64,000 bases of DNA, from assembly GCF_003987275.1 (NCBI RefSeq), contig NZ_PIQF01000001.1:744001-808000 (forward strand). The letters run 5' to 3'. Under the pieces are notes generated by a model. That model worked only from the letters and a program-made list of their open reading frames with translations. It did no database searches and was not told the DNA's origin. Position numbers and translations under genes: made by a program. Positions 8,764-21,325 of this stretch are shown one piece after another; the first letter of the stretch is position 1, and each line of letters starts with the position of its first letter. This stretch comes from Idiomarina seosinensis (lineage in GTDB: Bacteria > Pseudomonadota > Gammaproteobacteria > Enterobacterales > Alteromonadaceae).

Positions 8764-9357
8764 ATGAAACGGCCGATAAAAAAACGCGCTTCACGACCGC
8801 GCCCTGCCAACCCCAAACTGGTGGTGTTTAATAAACCTTACGGGGTGCTTTCTCAATTTTCCGGAGAACCTGGCGATGCTACCTTAAAAAACTGGATCCC
8901 GCACAATGAAGTCTACCCGGCAGGACGCCTTGATAAAGACAGTGAGGGTTTAATGCTGTTGACTAACGATGGCGTCTATCAAGCCCGGTTGGCGAACCCT
9001 AAGTACAAAGTATGGAAGACGTATTGGGTTCAAGTGGAAGGTGAACCTAGCGAAGACCAGCTTAAACAGTTATGCAGTGGCGTTGAACTCAAAGACGGCA
9101 TGACTCGACCGGCGGAAGTTTTTTCCATGCCAGAGCCTAATAACCTTTGGCCACGTAATCCGCCGGTACGAGAGCGTCAGTCAGTTCCTGATAGCTGGTT
9201 GTGTATTCGTATTCGGGAAGGTAAAAACCGTCAGGTACGCCGTATGACGGCGCATGTTGGACTACCGACGCTACGACTAATTCGGGCCCAGGTCGGTCCT
9301 TATAAATTAGCCACTTTGCAACCCGGAGAATGGCGTGAAGAGCCGCCATTGTGGTAG
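8764..9357 (+). CDS. rluE: 23S rRNA pseudouridine synthase RluE
   Basis: A 197-residue RsuA-family pseudouridine synthase with no S4 domain, as expected for RluE, which modifies U2457 of 23S rRNA. The catalytic motif [10 protein letters not shown] places the active aspartate at D57; conserved [12 protein letters not shown] and GKNRQVRRM motifs flank it. I start at the ATG at 8764 because AAGGA sits 8 nt upstream; an in-frame TTG three bases earlier is too close. The gene precedes mnmA, as in enterobacteria. Confidence 0.93.
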   Translation: MKRPIKKRASRPRPANPKLVVFNKPYGVLSQFSGEPGDATLKNWIPHNEVYPAGRLDKDSEGLMLLTNDGVYQARLANPKYKVWKTYWVQVEGEPSEDQLKQLCSGVELKDGMTRPAEVFSMPEPNNLWPRNPPVRERQSVPDSWLCIRIREGKNRQVRRMTAHVGLPTLRLIRAQVGPYKLATLQPGEWREEPPLW

Positions 9358-9360
9358 AAT
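9352..9360 (+). promoter_or_regulatory. Possible extended -10 promoter of mnmA
   Basis: TGG followed by TAGAAT (9355-9360) fits an extended -10 element. No good -35 hexamer lies 16-18 bp upstream. It overlaps the rluE stop codon and would start mnmA-hflD-purB-roxA transcription near 9367. Confidence 0.35.
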
Positions 9361-9403
9361 ACGCGCCAATTAATAGGTTGATGATAAAGGTAGCAAGTAA
9401 CCG

Positions 9404-10534
9404 ATGACAGACAGTGTTCCTAGCCCAGCCAACAAAAAAGTCATTGTCGGTATGTCCGGCGGTGTCGATTCGTCCGTTTCGGCGTATCTGTTAAAACAAC
9501 AGGGATATATCGTCGAAGGTTTGTTCATGAAGAACTGGGAAGAGGACGATTCTGACGAATATTGTGCGGCCGCAGAAGATTTAGCGGACGCCGAGAAGGT
9601 GTGTGAGACACTGGGAATAGAACTGCATACGGTTAACTTTGCCGCTGAATATTGGGACAACGTGTTCGAGCATTTTTTACAAGAATACAAAGCTGGCCGT
9701 ACTCCAAACCCCGATATCATGTGCAACAAAGAAATCAAATTTAAAGCCTTTTTGGAGTTTGCTGCGGAAGCCCTGGGAGCCGATTATATTGCCACCGGCC
9801 ACTACGTTCGGCGTGCCTATAACGGTCAGCAGTGGCAGTTACTACGTGGTATCGATACCAATAAAGACCAAAGCTATTTTCTGTACACACTGAGCCACGA
9901 GCATATTGCTCAAACGCTGTTCCCGGTCGGTGAACTGGAAAAACCAGAAGTGCGCCGGATAGCCGAGCAACAAGGCCTGGTGACAGCGGGTAAAAAAGAT
10001 TCAACCGGCATTTGCTTTATTGGCGAACGTAAATTTAAAGACTTTTTACAGCAATATTTACCGGCCCAACCCGGAGATATTGAATCTGTCGATGGCGAAG
10101 TGCTGGGGCAACATGAAGGTTTGATGTATCACACCATTGGTCAACGCAAGGGGCTGCATATAGGCGGCTTGGCAGAAGCTTCGGACGATCCCTGGTATGT
10201 GGTGGATAAGGATGTTGAGCGTAATGTTTTGCTCGTAGCCCAAGGCAAAGATCACCCCCGCCTATACGCAAATGGGCTAATTGCAGGTCAGCTGCATTGG
10301 GTTGATCGCAAACAGCCGTTAACCTCCTTTAAATGCGTGGTAAAAACGCGTTACCGGCAACAAGATATTGCATGCCAGCTCGAGCCCTTAGCCGACGGTC
10401 AGGTAAAGGTTCTTTTCGACGAACCCGTTGCGGCAGTAACTCCGGGCCAGTCAGCAGTATTCTATCTGGACGAGGTGTGTCTGGGGGGCGGTATTATCGA
10501 ACGCCGACTGACTGATTATGAGGTTAAGCTATGA
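9404..10534 (+). CDS. mnmA: tRNA 2-thiouridylase MnmA
   Basis: MnmA (376 aa) makes 2-thiouridine at the wobble position U34 of Lys, Glu and Gln tRNAs using sulfur delivered by the Tus relay. The PP-loop SGGVDSS is at 18-24. The two catalytic cysteines are C107 ([12 protein letters not shown]) and C204 ([10 protein letters not shown]). ATGHY at 130-134 and the C-terminal beta-barrel are normal. Its TGA stop overlaps the hflD ATG (ATGA), starting a coupled mnmA-hflD-purB-roxA run. Confidence 0.97.
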   Translation: MTDSVPSPANKKVIVGMSGGVDSSVSAYLLKQQGYIVEGLFMKNWEEDDSDEYCAAAEDLADAEKVCETLGIELHTVNFAAEYWDNVFEHFLQEYKAGRTPNPDIMCNKEIKFKAFLEFAAEALGADYIATGHYVRRAYNGQQWQLLRGIDTNKDQSYFLYTLSHEHIAQTLFPVGELEKPEVRRIAEQQGLVTAGKKDSTGICFIGERKFKDFLQQYLPAQPGDIESVDGEVLGQHEGLMYHTIGQRKGLHIGGLAEASDDPWYVVDKDVERNVLLVAQGKDHPRLYANGLIAGQLHWVDRKQPLTSFKCVVKTRYRQQDIACQLEPLADGQVKVLFDEPVAAVTPGQSAVFYLDEVCLGGGIIERRLTDYEVKL

Positions 10535-11151
10535 ACGACTGGCAGCAAAGAGTACTCGCGCTGTCAGGTATGGCACTTAGTGCAGCAGCGGTACAACAAA
10601 TTGCTCGTTCAGGACAAGTGCTGCATGACACCGTTACCGATACGCTGGTCAACAGTGTGCTAAATTTGCAACCTGACTCTACTTTGGATGTCTATGGGTC
10701 GGTGGAGGCCATTCGACCCGGCTTAAAAACGCTAATCCAGCAAATGGGAAATAGTCAGCAAAAAGATTTGGAGCTAACCCGTTATATGGTTGGCATGATC
10801 CACTTGTCTCGCCGTCTGCTTGCCAAAGATGAGAGCATGAACCAACTTGCTAAGCGGCTTGAGCAAGTTAACCGGCAATACAACGAGTTTGGTTTTGAGC
10901 GCTATCGCATATTACAAAGTTTGGCTGGTATCTACCGCGAACTGATCAGCCCTCTTGGACAACCTATTCGTATTAATGGCAACCCGACTTATTTAAAAAC
11001 AGATGCCAATCAATACCACATTCGTGCTTTGTTGCTGGCGGGGGTGCGCAGTGCAGTGCTTTGGCAACAAGTGGGCGGTAAGCGCAGGCATTTTTTGCTG
11101 TCGCGTAAACGCATGCTGGAAACTGCCCAACAGTTATCTCGCGCTGTTTAG
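10531..11151 (+). CDS. hflD: HflD family protein
   Basis: A 206-residue mostly helical protein with the HflD (YcfC) hallmarks: an N-terminal [19 protein letters not shown] split by family residues, and the mid-region [17 protein letters not shown]. coli HflD is a membrane-associated protein that affects lambda lysogeny by acting on CII; its native role is unclear. Start overlaps the mnmA stop by 4 nt, and mnmA-hflD-purB is conserved across gamma-proteobacteria, so the identification is firm even though the cellular role is not. Confidence 0.92.
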   Translation: MNDWQQRVLALSGMALSAAAVQQIARSGQVLHDTVTDTLVNSVLNLQPDSTLDVYGSVEAIRPGLKTLIQQMGNSQQKDLELTRYMVGMIHLSRRLLAKDESMNQLAKRLEQVNRQYNEFGFERYRILQSLAGIYRELISPLGQPIRINGNPTYLKTDANQYHIRALLLAGVRSAVLWQQVGGKRRHFLLSRKRMLETAQQLSRAV

Positions 11152-11190
11152 TGCTTTAAAAATTACACTTAATTTAATCTTAAACGTTAA

Positions 11191-13745
<2,555 letters not shown>

Positions 13746-13746
13746 C

Positions 13747-13767
13747 AGTTTACGTTAACTGTAAACT
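13747..13767. promoter_or_regulatory. Palindrome upstream of leucine dehydrogenase, candidate LiuR-type operator
   Basis: AGTTTAC (13747-13753) and GTAAACT (13761-13767) form an inverted repeat around GTTAACT. The core TTTACGTTAACTGTAAA resembles, with one extra base, the TTTACGT..ACGTAAA type of site that I recall for the MerR-family branched-chain amino acid regulator LiuR. It lies immediately after roxA and 116 bp before the leucine dehydrogenase start. The same bases could fold as a roxA 3' hairpin, but there is no T tract. Confidence 0.42.
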
Positions 13768-13832
13768 AGAGTTGCTAAACAGCTGTTTGAATCGGTAGTT
13801 TTATTTAATTCTCAAAGTGGCGCAGCCCCTGC

Positions 13833-13838
13833 CATAAT
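13833..13838 (+). promoter_or_regulatory. Possible -10 element of the leucine dehydrogenase promoter
   Basis: CATAAT at 13833-13838 is preceded 18 bp upstream by a weak TTCTCA (13809-13814). It would give a leader of roughly 40 nt to the ATG at 13883. Confidence 0.3.
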
Positions 13839-13882
13839 GGTAATGTGCGCGCAATTTCTAGAACCAATGAGGAAGGAAATTC

Positions 13883-14917
13883 ATGTCTCTATTTGAGCAT
13901 CCTGAATTTGATCATCATGACGAAGTGGTCTTCTGTCATGACGAAGAATCTGGCTTGAAAGCCATTATTGCTGTACACGATACGACTCTGGGTCCAAGCT
14001 TAGGTGGTACTCGGCTTTGGAATTATGGCTCATCAGCCGAGGCACTAACGGATGTACTGCGTTTATCCCGTGGCATGACCTATAAAAGTGCTATGGCCGG
14101 CTTGCCATTGGGCGGCGGTAAAGCGGTTATTATTGGTGATGCAAAAACCATTAAGAGTGACAAGTTGTTCCGTGCTTACGGTCGTTTTATTAACTCTCTC
14201 GGTGGCAAATACATTACTGCAGAAGACGTTAATATTCGGACCAGCGATATTGATGTTGTCGCACAGGAGACTCAGCACGTTGCAGGTACTGCTGATAAAG
14301 CCGGCGACCCGTCACCACATACCGCACTGGGAACCTACTTGGGTCTTAAAGCTGCGGCCAAGCACCGCTTAGGCAGTGATGACCTTAACGGCGTTAAAAT
14401 TGCAGTTCAGGGCTTGGGCTCTGTCGGTTATGGTTTTGCCAAGTATTGCCATGACGATGGCGCTGAGCTGATTGTCAGTGACATTAACGAAGAAGCTTTA
14501 GAGCGTGCTAAAAACGAATTCGGTGCAACCGTTGTCGGCCTGGACGAAATCTACTCTGTCGATGCCGATGTTTATGCGCCATGTGCTTTGGGTGCAACGA
14601 TTAACGATGACACTTTAAAGCAGCTGAAGTGCAAGATCATTGCGGGTAGCGCGAACAACCAGCTGGCAACGCCTGAACACGATAAAGTAGTTAAGGACAT
14701 GGGTATTTTGTATGCCCCGGACTATGTCATCAATGCTGGCGGCGTTATTCACGTGTGCTCAGAGGCAACCAACATGTCGTTGGAAGAGACTGAGAAACGC
14801 GTGCGTGATATCTATAATACATTAGATAAGTTGTTTGCCCGAGCCAAGGATGAAGATCGCCCAACGGGTGAATTGGCGGACCAAATGGCGCGCGAAATTA
14901 TCGCTAACGCCAAATAA
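13883..14917 (+). CDS. ldh: Leucine (branched-chain amino acid) dehydrogenase
   Basis: A 344-residue NAD-dependent amino acid dehydrogenase that deaminates leucine, valine and isoleucine to the 2-oxo acids. The substrate lysine K68 (MTYKSAMAG) and catalytic K80 (GLPLGGGK) align with Bacillus leucine dehydrogenase numbering. The Rossmann motif GLGSVGYGF follows at about 176-184, and length suits the Leu/Phe/Val rather than the longer Glu type. AGGAAGG lies 5-6 nt before the ATG. It stands alone between a palindromic operator candidate and a terminator, as expected for a separately controlled catabolic gene. Confidence 0.92.
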   Translation: MSLFEHPEFDHHDEVVFCHDEESGLKAIIAVHDTTLGPSLGGTRLWNYGSSAEALTDVLRLSRGMTYKSAMAGLPLGGGKAVIIGDAKTIKSDKLFRAYGRFINSLGGKYITAEDVNIRTSDIDVVAQETQHVAGTADKAGDPSPHTALGTYLGLKAAAKHRLGSDDLNGVKIAVQGLGSVGYGFAKYCHDDGAELIVSDINEEALERAKNEFGATVVGLDEIYSVDADVYAPCALGATINDDTLKQLKCKIIAGSANNQLATPEHDKVVKDMGILYAPDYVINAGGVIHVCSEATNMSLEETEKRVRDIYNTLDKLFARAKDEDRPTGELADQMAREIIANAK

Positions 14918-14920
14918 GAC

Positions 14921-17900
14921 TTAGTCAAAACAACTTAAAATGACTTCAAGCGGGTGCCTCACCCGCTTTTCTTCCAACCGTTTGATTTGCGAACGGCATG
15001 AAAATCCTGTCGCCACAATGCCGCTACTGCCATAGGCATCAATTGCCTGTTTCCAACCCATCTGGTAAAGCGCCCGGCTCTCTTGCTGGTTGTCGCGTTC
15101 ATGGCCGAAAGTCCCTGCCATGCCGCAGCATCCAACATTAACAACATCCAGCTGTAACCCAAAAGAAGCAAACAGCTGTTGCCAGTGTCTAGCCGACTCA
15201 GGAATAAAGCTCTGCTCTGTGCAATGCATCAACAAGCCATAACTACGACTCGACGTCTCTGCCATCGGTGAGAGTGGCTTACCTTCAAACCATTCAGCCA
15301 CAGTTTTTACTGAAAGAGCGTCTGCTTTATTGCCAAGCGCCTGTTGATATTCATCACGGAAAACTAGCGCAGTTGATGTGTCTACGCCCACCAAGTCAAT
15401 CCCATTTTCACACAACGGCAATAATTGGTCGGCAACTCGTTCCGCTGTTTGCTGAAAATCGGCTAAGTAACCTTTTACGTGTTGCGCTTTTCCGTGACCT
15501 TTAAAGGGTAATAAAACCGGCGTATACCCAAGCCGTTTAACCAAGGCGGCAAAAGCTTCAACCACTTCAGCTTCGTAAAAACTGGTAAATGGGTCCTGTA
15601 CTATAACGACCCAATATTCACGCTGCTTCGGGTCGGTTGCCAGTATTTGCTCGGTATTTAATATATCGAAACCTCGACGGCGCCACCGCGAATCCAGGTT
15701 CGGCGTTGAGAACTGAGGCGTGTCGACATACCCAACCACATTACTTAGAAAAGTTTGCGATAGCCGGTTATTGGTGACTAAATTGGTTAACCGCGGTAAC
15801 TTGGCTCCTAGGGCTGCCGAGGTTTCTATATTCTTAACCAGCCAGTCTTTAAGGGGGCGTGAATAACGGCTGTAATAGTGCTCTAGAAATCTTGCCCGGA
15901 AGATTGGAACATCGACACTGACCGGACATTGGTTGGTGCAGGCTTTGCACGCAAGGCACTTATCCATTGAGTGTTTTACTTCGTGACTAAAGTCATTTTT
16001 GCCGCGCCATTGGTTTACCCAACGCCGCAACATGGAGGCACGCTGAGTTGCTGAGTGCTGCGCATCAAAGCCTGCGTTTGAATTAAGCCTTAACCATTCA
16101 CGCATAAGCGAAGAACGCCCTTTCGGTGAAAATCGACGATCACCGCTTACCTTAAAACTTGGGCACATTACTGCTTTGGTATCGTAGTTAAAACACAAAC
16201 CGTTGCCATTACAGTCCATTGCGTTGCGATAACTATCACGGGTTTCAATGGGAATCTGGCGATCATAAAAACCCCGTTTAGTCGCATCGACAGAGACTAA
16301 CTGATGGTCTCCGTCAATCGGTGTGCATATTTTGCCGGGATTTAATTGATTAAATGGATCAACAGCCGTCTTAATCTTGCGTAACTCAGTAAACAGCTCC
16401 TCTCCAAAAAACTCGGGAGCGTACTCAGAGCGGTATCCTTTTCCGTGCTCCCCCCACATCAAGCCACCGTACTTCGCGGTTAAAGCAGCTACTTTATCGC
16501 TAACTTCCCGCAATAATAATTCGTCGTTAGGTTCGGTTAAGTCGAGCGCTGGACGCACATGCAAAACCCCCGCATCGGCATGGCCAAACATTCCATAGTC
16601 GAGACCGGCATCATCCAGTAACTGCCTGAACTCTATAATGAACTCAGCCAGTTTGTGGGGCGGAACTGCGGTATCCTCAGCAAAGGCGACAGGTTTGCGG
16701 CGGCCTTTGGTTGCACCAAGCAATCCCACAGACTTTTTACGCATCGCGTAAATTTTTTGAATACTCTCTAAGTCGTCACAAATTTGATAACCGATCACAC
16801 CTTGGTTGTTTTTGCTTTTAATCAGCTTATCCAAACGTTGACATAGCTGCTTAACTTTTTGAGTATTTTCATCGGCGTCAATGCTGGCGAATTCAACCAT
16901 GTTAATGCCATTCATTGTCTGCCCTTCGACGTCGGTCATTAACGGTTCAACTGAGTGCCAGATAATGTCCTGACGGGCTAAATTCAAAACCTTGCTGTCG
17001 ATGGTTTCAACAGATGTGGCTTGTGCTTCCACTAAAAAAGGTGCGTTATTCAGAGCCGCCTGAAAATCACTGTATTTTACGTTAACCAGCGTGCGGTATT
17101 TAGGGATCGGCGTGATATTCAGCCGGGCTTCAGCAACAAACCCTAACGTGCCTTCTGAGCCAGCGATTAAACGTGAAACATCTAGCGTATTATTTTCGGG
17201 ATCATAAGCGTTTTTAAGGTCGTAACCGGTAAGAAACCGATTAAGGTCAGGAAATTTTTCTTCGACTTGCTCTCGGTAACCAATACAACTATTCAGTGCT
17301 TGTCGGTATAAGCGCCCTACAGCACCCTCTTTCTGGCTAGTTTCCTGGGCTTGCTGCAACGAAACCGGCCGGCTATCCATAGTCTCGCCACCAACTAACA
17401 CAGTTGATAAAGCTAAAATATGATCACTGGTTTTGCCGTATACCAGCGACCCCTGGCCTGACGCATCAGTGTTGATCATGCCGCCCAGAGTGGCCCGGTT
17501 GCTGGTGGATAAGTCGGGTGAGAAGAAGTAGCCATGAGGCCTTAAAGCATCGTTTAGCTGATCTTTAACCACGCCTCCCTGCACTCTTACCCAGCCTTGT
17601 TCAACATTCACTTCTAACACACGGTTCATGTGGCGACTCATGTCGACTACTAACCCGGGTGTTAGCGACTGGCCATTTGTACCAGTACCACCGCCCCTTG
17701 GAGAGAACTGAATAGTTTGATAGGCAGGTTCGGCCGCCAACTTCAGCAGCTGCTTTAAATCATTGGTCGTACGTGGGTAGATAACTCCTTGAGGAAGCTG
17801 TTGATAGACGCTGTTGTCAGTTGCGGCAATCAAACGACCGCCGTAAGTAACATCAACATCTCCCGAAAAGCTTGTGCTTGATAACTCTTTTAAGAATTGA

Positions 17901-17953
17901 CGGTATTCCGCAGGAAGACCGCTTTCAGCAACTAGTTTCGGGAGATGTGTCAT
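14921..17953 (-). CDS. ydiJ: YdiJ-type FAD-linked oxidase / Fe-S dehydrogenase
   Basis: A 1010-residue fusion. The N-terminal ~550 residues are a vanillyl-alcohol-oxidase-type FAD domain (PRGGGTGTNGQSL) with its C-terminal FAD-oxidase cap. The centre has a ferredoxin cluster motif CLACKACTNQCP, and the C-terminus a GlpC-like cysteine-rich domain with VGCCGMAGTFGH. E. coli YdiJ has been associated with D-2-hydroxyglutarate oxidation; that activity is a family inference here. Length matches YdiJ. It lies 40 nt downstream of ppsA and is probably cotranscribed with it. Its stop is 3 nt from that of the convergent leucine dehydrogenase. Confidence 0.9.
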   Translation of the reverse strand: MTHLPKLVAESGLPAEYRQFLKELSSTSFSGDVDVTYGGRLIAATDNSVYQQLPQGVIYPRTTNDLKQLLKLAAEPAYQTIQFSPRGGGTGTNGQSLTPGLVVDMSRHMNRVLEVNVEQGWVRVQGGVVKDQLNDALRPHGYFFSPDLSTSNRATLGGMINTDASGQGSLVYGKTSDHILALSTVLVGGETMDSRPVSLQQAQETSQKEGAVGRLYRQALNSCIGYREQVEEKFPDLNRFLTGYDLKNAYDPENNTLDVSRLIAGSEGTLGFVAEARLNITPIPKYRTLVNVKYSDFQAALNNAPFLVEAQATSVETIDSKVLNLARQDIIWHSVEPLMTDVEGQTMNGINMVEFASIDADENTQKVKQLCQRLDKLIKSKNNQGVIGYQICDDLESIQKIYAMRKKSVGLLGATKGRRKPVAFAEDTAVPPHKLAEFIIEFRQLLDDAGLDYGMFGHADAGVLHVRPALDLTEPNDELLLREVSDKVAALTAKYGGLMWGEHGKGYRSEYAPEFFGEELFTELRKIKTAVDPFNQLNPGKICTPIDGDHQLVSVDATKRGFYDRQIPIETRDSYRNAMDCNGNGLCFNYDTKAVMCPSFKVSGDRRFSPKGRSSLMREWLRLNSNAGFDAQHSATQRASMLRRWVNQWRGKNDFSHEVKHSMDKCLACKACTNQCPVSVDVPIFRARFLEHYYSRYSRPLKDWLVKNIETSAALGAKLPRLTNLVTNNRLSQTFLSNVVGYVDTPQFSTPNLDSRWRRRGFDILNTEQILATDPKQREYWVVIVQDPFTSFYEAEVVEAFAALVKRLGYTPVLLPFKGHGKAQHVKGYLADFQQTAERVADQLLPLCENGIDLVGVDTSTALVFRDEYQQALGNKADALSVKTVAEWFEGKPLSPMAETSSRSYGLLMHCTEQSFIPESARHWQQLFASFGLQLDVVNVGCCGMAGTFGHERDNQQESRALYQMGWKQAIDAYGSSGIVATGFSCRSQIKRLEEKRVRHPLEVILSCFD
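14948..14973 (+). terminator. Intrinsic terminator for leucine dehydrogenase, inside ydiJ
   Basis: AAGCGGGTG (14948-14956) and CACCCGCTT (14960-14968) form a 9-bp stem with a CCT loop followed by TTCTT. It begins 31 nt after the plus-strand stop and lies wholly in the 3' codons of the convergent ydiJ gene. On the minus strand no immediate T run follows. Confidence 0.85.
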
Positions 17954-17993
17954 ATCGTTTTCGCTGCCCTTTTTCCGTCGTTATGCAATGCTG

Positions 17994-20360
17994 TTATAGG
18001 TTTTTTGATAAATACATCCAGGTTTCGACGACTGTGTCTGGATTTAACGATACTGAATCAATACCGTGTTCAACCAGCCAGGCCGCAAAGTCTGGGTGGT
18101 CGGAGGGACCCTGACCGCAAATACCAACATACTTACCGCGTTTTTTTGCCGTACTAATCGCCATCGCCAGCATTTTCTTAACGGCCTCGTTACGTTCATC
18201 AAATAAATGAGCGATAACGCCAGAGTCGCGATCCAATCCTAGTGTTAGCTGGGTCAAGTCGTTGGAACCAATTGAGAAGCCGTCGAATATATCAAGAAAC
18301 TCATCAGCCAACAGCGCATTTGACGGTAGTTCACACATCATAATGACACGGAGTCCGTTTTCACCCTGCTTGAGGCCCTGCTCTGCCAGCAACTCAATCA
18401 CTTTACGGCCTTCTTCCAGGGTCCGTACGAAGGGGATCATAATTTCGACATTGGTCAGTCCCATGTCGTTGCGTACCCGTTTAATAGCCTCACACTCAAG
18501 TGCGAAGCAATCTCTGAATTCCTCAGAAATGTAGCGAGATGCACCGCGGAAGCCAAGCATCGGGTTTTCTTCGCCGGGTTCGTACTGACTACCGCCAATT
18601 AAGTTGGCGTATTCGTTTGATTTAAAATCTGACATTCGCACGATAACGCGCTCGGGCGAAAAAGCAGCTCCCAACGTGGCGATGCCCTCGGTGAGCTTGG
18701 TCACGTAGTATTCGCGTGGACTGGAATAGCCCGCCATCATGCCACGGATAGTCGCCTGTAATTCGTCACTCTGCTCATCGAAGTTCAATAGCGCCTTGGG
18801 ATGAACACCAATCATGCGGTTTATAATAAACTCAAGCCGTGCCAAGCCAATACCGGCATGTGGCAGGCTGGCAAAATCAAACGCTCGATCCGGGTTGCCT
18901 ACGTTCATCATAACTTTCATGGGTAAGTCAGGCATTTTATCAACGGCGGTAGAAGTGACATCAAACTCGAGTTCGCCATCGTAAATATAGCCGGTGTCAC
19001 CCTCGGCACACGACACGGTGACCTTACGCCCATTGCTGATTAATTGGTCGGCATTACCACAGCCAACGACTGCAGGGATACCTAATTCACGTGCAATGAT
19101 AGCGGCGTGACAAGTTCTGCCCCCACGATTAGTGACGATCGCTGCAGCGCGTTTCATTACCGGTTCCCAGTCTGGGTCGGTCATATCGGTCACTAACACA
19201 TCGCCAGGCTGCACTTTGTCCATTTCGCTGATGTCGTTAAGTACCTTAGCGACACCCGCACCGATACGCTGACCAATTGCTCGTCCTTCACACACCACTT
19301 CGCTCTTATCTTTTAATGCAAAGCGCTCTATCGCTTGGCCTTTTTGATTTGAACGTACGGTCTCCGGACGAGCCTGAACGATATATAACTTACCATCAAT
19401 ACCATCTTTGGCCCACTCGATATCCATTGGACGGCCGTAGTGCTGTTCGATAATTACGGCCTGCTTGGCCAGCTCTTCAACTTCCTGATCAGTTACGGAA
19501 AACGACAGAGACTTTGAGGCATTAACATCTTCTATCAGGGTTTGTTTCCCATGGGCCCGATCTTCAGAGAAAATCATCTGTATTTGTTTGCTACCTAAGT
19601 TACGGCGTAAAACCGCCGGTCGTTTGGCAGCGAGAGTTGGCTTATGAACATAAAATTCATCTGGGTTTACTGCCCCTTGTACGACCATTTCGCCAAGCCC
19701 AAACGATGATGTAACAAACACGACGTCATCAAATCCTGACTCAGTATCAATGGTGAACATAACACCAGAAGAAGCGATGTCACTGCGCACCATTCGTTGT
19801 ACCCCGGCCGACAACGCAACACCGCGATGGTCGTAGCCCTGGTGTACCCGGTAGGAAATAGCGCGATCGTTAAATAGTGAGGCAAATACGTGCTTAATAG
19901 CTTCCATTACGGCATCCAGACCGCGCACGTTTAGAAAGGTCTCTTGTTGTCCAGCGAATGAAGCATCCGGCATATCCTCCGCTGTCGCTGAACTACGCAC
20001 CGCAAAACTGAATTCGTCATTGTCTTCGCTGAGTTGCGAAAACGCAGATTTAATCGCTTGCTCAAACTCTGGTTGGAAAGGCGTATCGATGATCCACTGG
20101 CGTATCTTTTGGCCTGCAGCAGTCAAAGCTCTAACATCGTCGACATCCAGCTGGTCGAGCAAGTCATGAATACGGTCGTTTAACCCACTTTGCTCAAGAA
20201 ACTGATTGTACGCATCAGCGGTAGTGGCAAAACCACCAGGCACTTCTACGCCAGCTCCAGCCAGGTTACTGATCATTTCGCCCAGAGAGGCGTTTTTTCC
20301 GCCTACCCGGTTCACGTCATTCATGCCAAGCTGTTGATACCACAATACGTATTCTTGCAC
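17994..20360 (-). CDS. ppsA: Phosphoenolpyruvate synthase
   Basis: PpsA (788 aa) converts pyruvate and ATP to PEP, AMP and phosphate for gluconeogenesis. It has the N-terminal ATP-grasp domain ([11 protein letters not shown] near 20-30), the phosphohistidine domain with GGRTCHAAI (H418) and the C-terminal PEP/TIM-barrel domain with [13 protein letters not shown] and a [11 protein letters not shown] motif. I keep the GTG start at 20360 because family members begin MQEYVLWYQ and GAGG lies about 8 nt upstream. It is divergent from its regulator ppsR. Confidence 0.97.
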   Translation of the reverse strand: MQEYVLWYQQLGMNDVNRVGGKNASLGEMISNLAGAGVEVPGGFATTADAYNQFLEQSGLNDRIHDLLDQLDVDDVRALTAAGQKIRQWIIDTPFQPEFEQAIKSAFSQLSEDNDEFSFAVRSSATAEDMPDASFAGQQETFLNVRGLDAVMEAIKHVFASLFNDRAISYRVHQGYDHRGVALSAGVQRMVRSDIASSGVMFTIDTESGFDDVVFVTSSFGLGEMVVQGAVNPDEFYVHKPTLAAKRPAVLRRNLGSKQIQMIFSEDRAHGKQTLIEDVNASKSLSFSVTDQEVEELAKQAVIIEQHYGRPMDIEWAKDGIDGKLYIVQARPETVRSNQKGQAIERFALKDKSEVVCEGRAIGQRIGAGVAKVLNDISEMDKVQPGDVLVTDMTDPDWEPVMKRAAAIVTNRGGRTCHAAIIARELGIPAVVGCGNADQLISNGRKVTVSCAEGDTGYIYDGELEFDVTSTAVDKMPDLPMKVMMNVGNPDRAFDFASLPHAGIGLARLEFIINRMIGVHPKALLNFDEQSDELQATIRGMMAGYSSPREYYVTKLTEGIATLGAAFSPERVIVRMSDFKSNEYANLIGGSQYEPGEENPMLGFRGASRYISEEFRDCFALECEAIKRVRNDMGLTNVEIMIPFVRTLEEGRKVIELLAEQGLKQGENGLRVIMMCELPSNALLADEFLDIFDGFSIGSNDLTQLTLGLDRDSGVIAHLFDERNEAVKKMLAMAISTAKKRGKYVGICGQGPSDHPDFAAWLVEHGIDSVSLNPDTVVETWMYLSKNL

Positions 20361-20472
20361 GTCACTGTCCTCAAAATTTTGTCGATGGAGGTGAAAGTGC
20401 TGGATATTTTACACTTTGCAGTCGAACAAGTTAATATCTGTCTACAGATTAAAAAAATTAAAAGCGTAAATT
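20361..20472. promoter_or_regulatory. Divergent ppsA/ppsR intergenic region
   Basis: A 112-bp region must hold both promoters. It becomes AT-rich toward ppsR. I see no consensus -35/-10 pair or clear operator palindrome. A TTTTACACTTTGCAG stretch around 20408-20422 is worth testing as a regulator site. Confidence 0.4.
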
Positions 20473-21282
20473 ATGCGTACAGCGTTTTATGTTTCCGACG
20501 GAACAGCCCTCACCGCCGAAGCTTTTGGCCATGCCCTCTTGTCCATGTTTCCGGTTGAATTCCAGCACACGACCCTGCCATTTATCGATAGTGAAGCTAA
20601 AGCAGATAAAGTTTGCCGACAAATTAACCAGGCATTTGAAAAAGATGGTGAGCCACCCTTAATATTTCATACCTTTGTCAATGAAACGCTAAAACAAAAA
20701 GTGGTTAACTGCGGCGGCATTTCCTACGATTTTCTGGATCAATTTGTTGGCTCAGTCGCACAACAAATTGGCGTACAAGCCGAACCGAAAACCCACCGTA
20801 CCCATGGCGTTCATAAGAATTATAATTTCCGGGTTGATGCAATTAATTACGCATTAGATAACGACGATGGAAAAAAACTAAATCAACTTGACCAAGCCGA
20901 TATTATTTTAGTGGGTGTATCGCGAACCGGGAAAACTCCAACCAGTCTCTATTTGGCTTTACAATATGGTATTAAAGCTGCCAATTACCCAATCACCGAC
21001 GATGATGATTTTGAGCATTTAGACTTGCCCAAAGAGTTAAAGCTGCAACGTCATAAATTGTTTGGTCTAACCCTGGACCCACAGCGATTGCACGAGATTC
21101 GCAGTCAGCGCCGTCAAGGTAGCCAATATGCTTCGATGCAACAGTGTCAGTTTGAATTACGAGAGGTTGAAAAGCTTTATCGAAAAGAGGCAGTGCCGTT
21201 TATTAATTCGACGCATTTTTCCGTGGAAGAGATCGCGGCCAAAATACTCGCTAAAACGAACCTGCAGCGACGTCGTTACTGA
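20473..21282 (+). CDS. ppsR: PEP synthase regulatory kinase/pyrophosphorylase
   Basis: A 269-residue DUF299 protein that switches PpsA off and on by ADP-dependent phosphorylation of a threonine next to the catalytic histidine, and phosphate-dependent removal of it. The P-loop-like GVSRTGKT is at 148-155 and the N-terminal [14 protein letters not shown] is characteristic. It is divergent from ppsA, the usual arrangement. The ribosome-binding site is weak (AAAGCG). A hairpin spans its stop codon. Confidence 0.95.
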   Translation: MRTAFYVSDGTALTAEAFGHALLSMFPVEFQHTTLPFIDSEAKADKVCRQINQAFEKDGEPPLIFHTFVNETLKQKVVNCGGISYDFLDQFVGSVAQQIGVQAEPKTHRTHGVHKNYNFRVDAINYALDNDDGKKLNQLDQADIILVGVSRTGKTPTSLYLALQYGIKAANYPITDDDDFEHLDLPKELKLQRHKLFGLTLDPQRLHEIRSQRRQGSQYASMQQCQFELREVEKLYRKEAVPFINSTHFSVEEIAAKILAKTNLQRRRY

Positions 21283-21295
21283 CGTCCACCGCAGG
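21261..21295 (+). terminator. Possible hairpin terminator at the ppsR end
   Basis: CCTGC (21261-21265) pairs with GCAGG (21291-21295), and the self-complementary GACGTC copies at 21269-21274 and 21281-21286 pair inside it. Only a poor T run (CTTAATTAACTT) follows, so termination is uncertain. Confidence 0.35.
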
Positions 21296-21325
21296 CGACT
21301 TAATTAACTTAATGACAAGAGGTTA

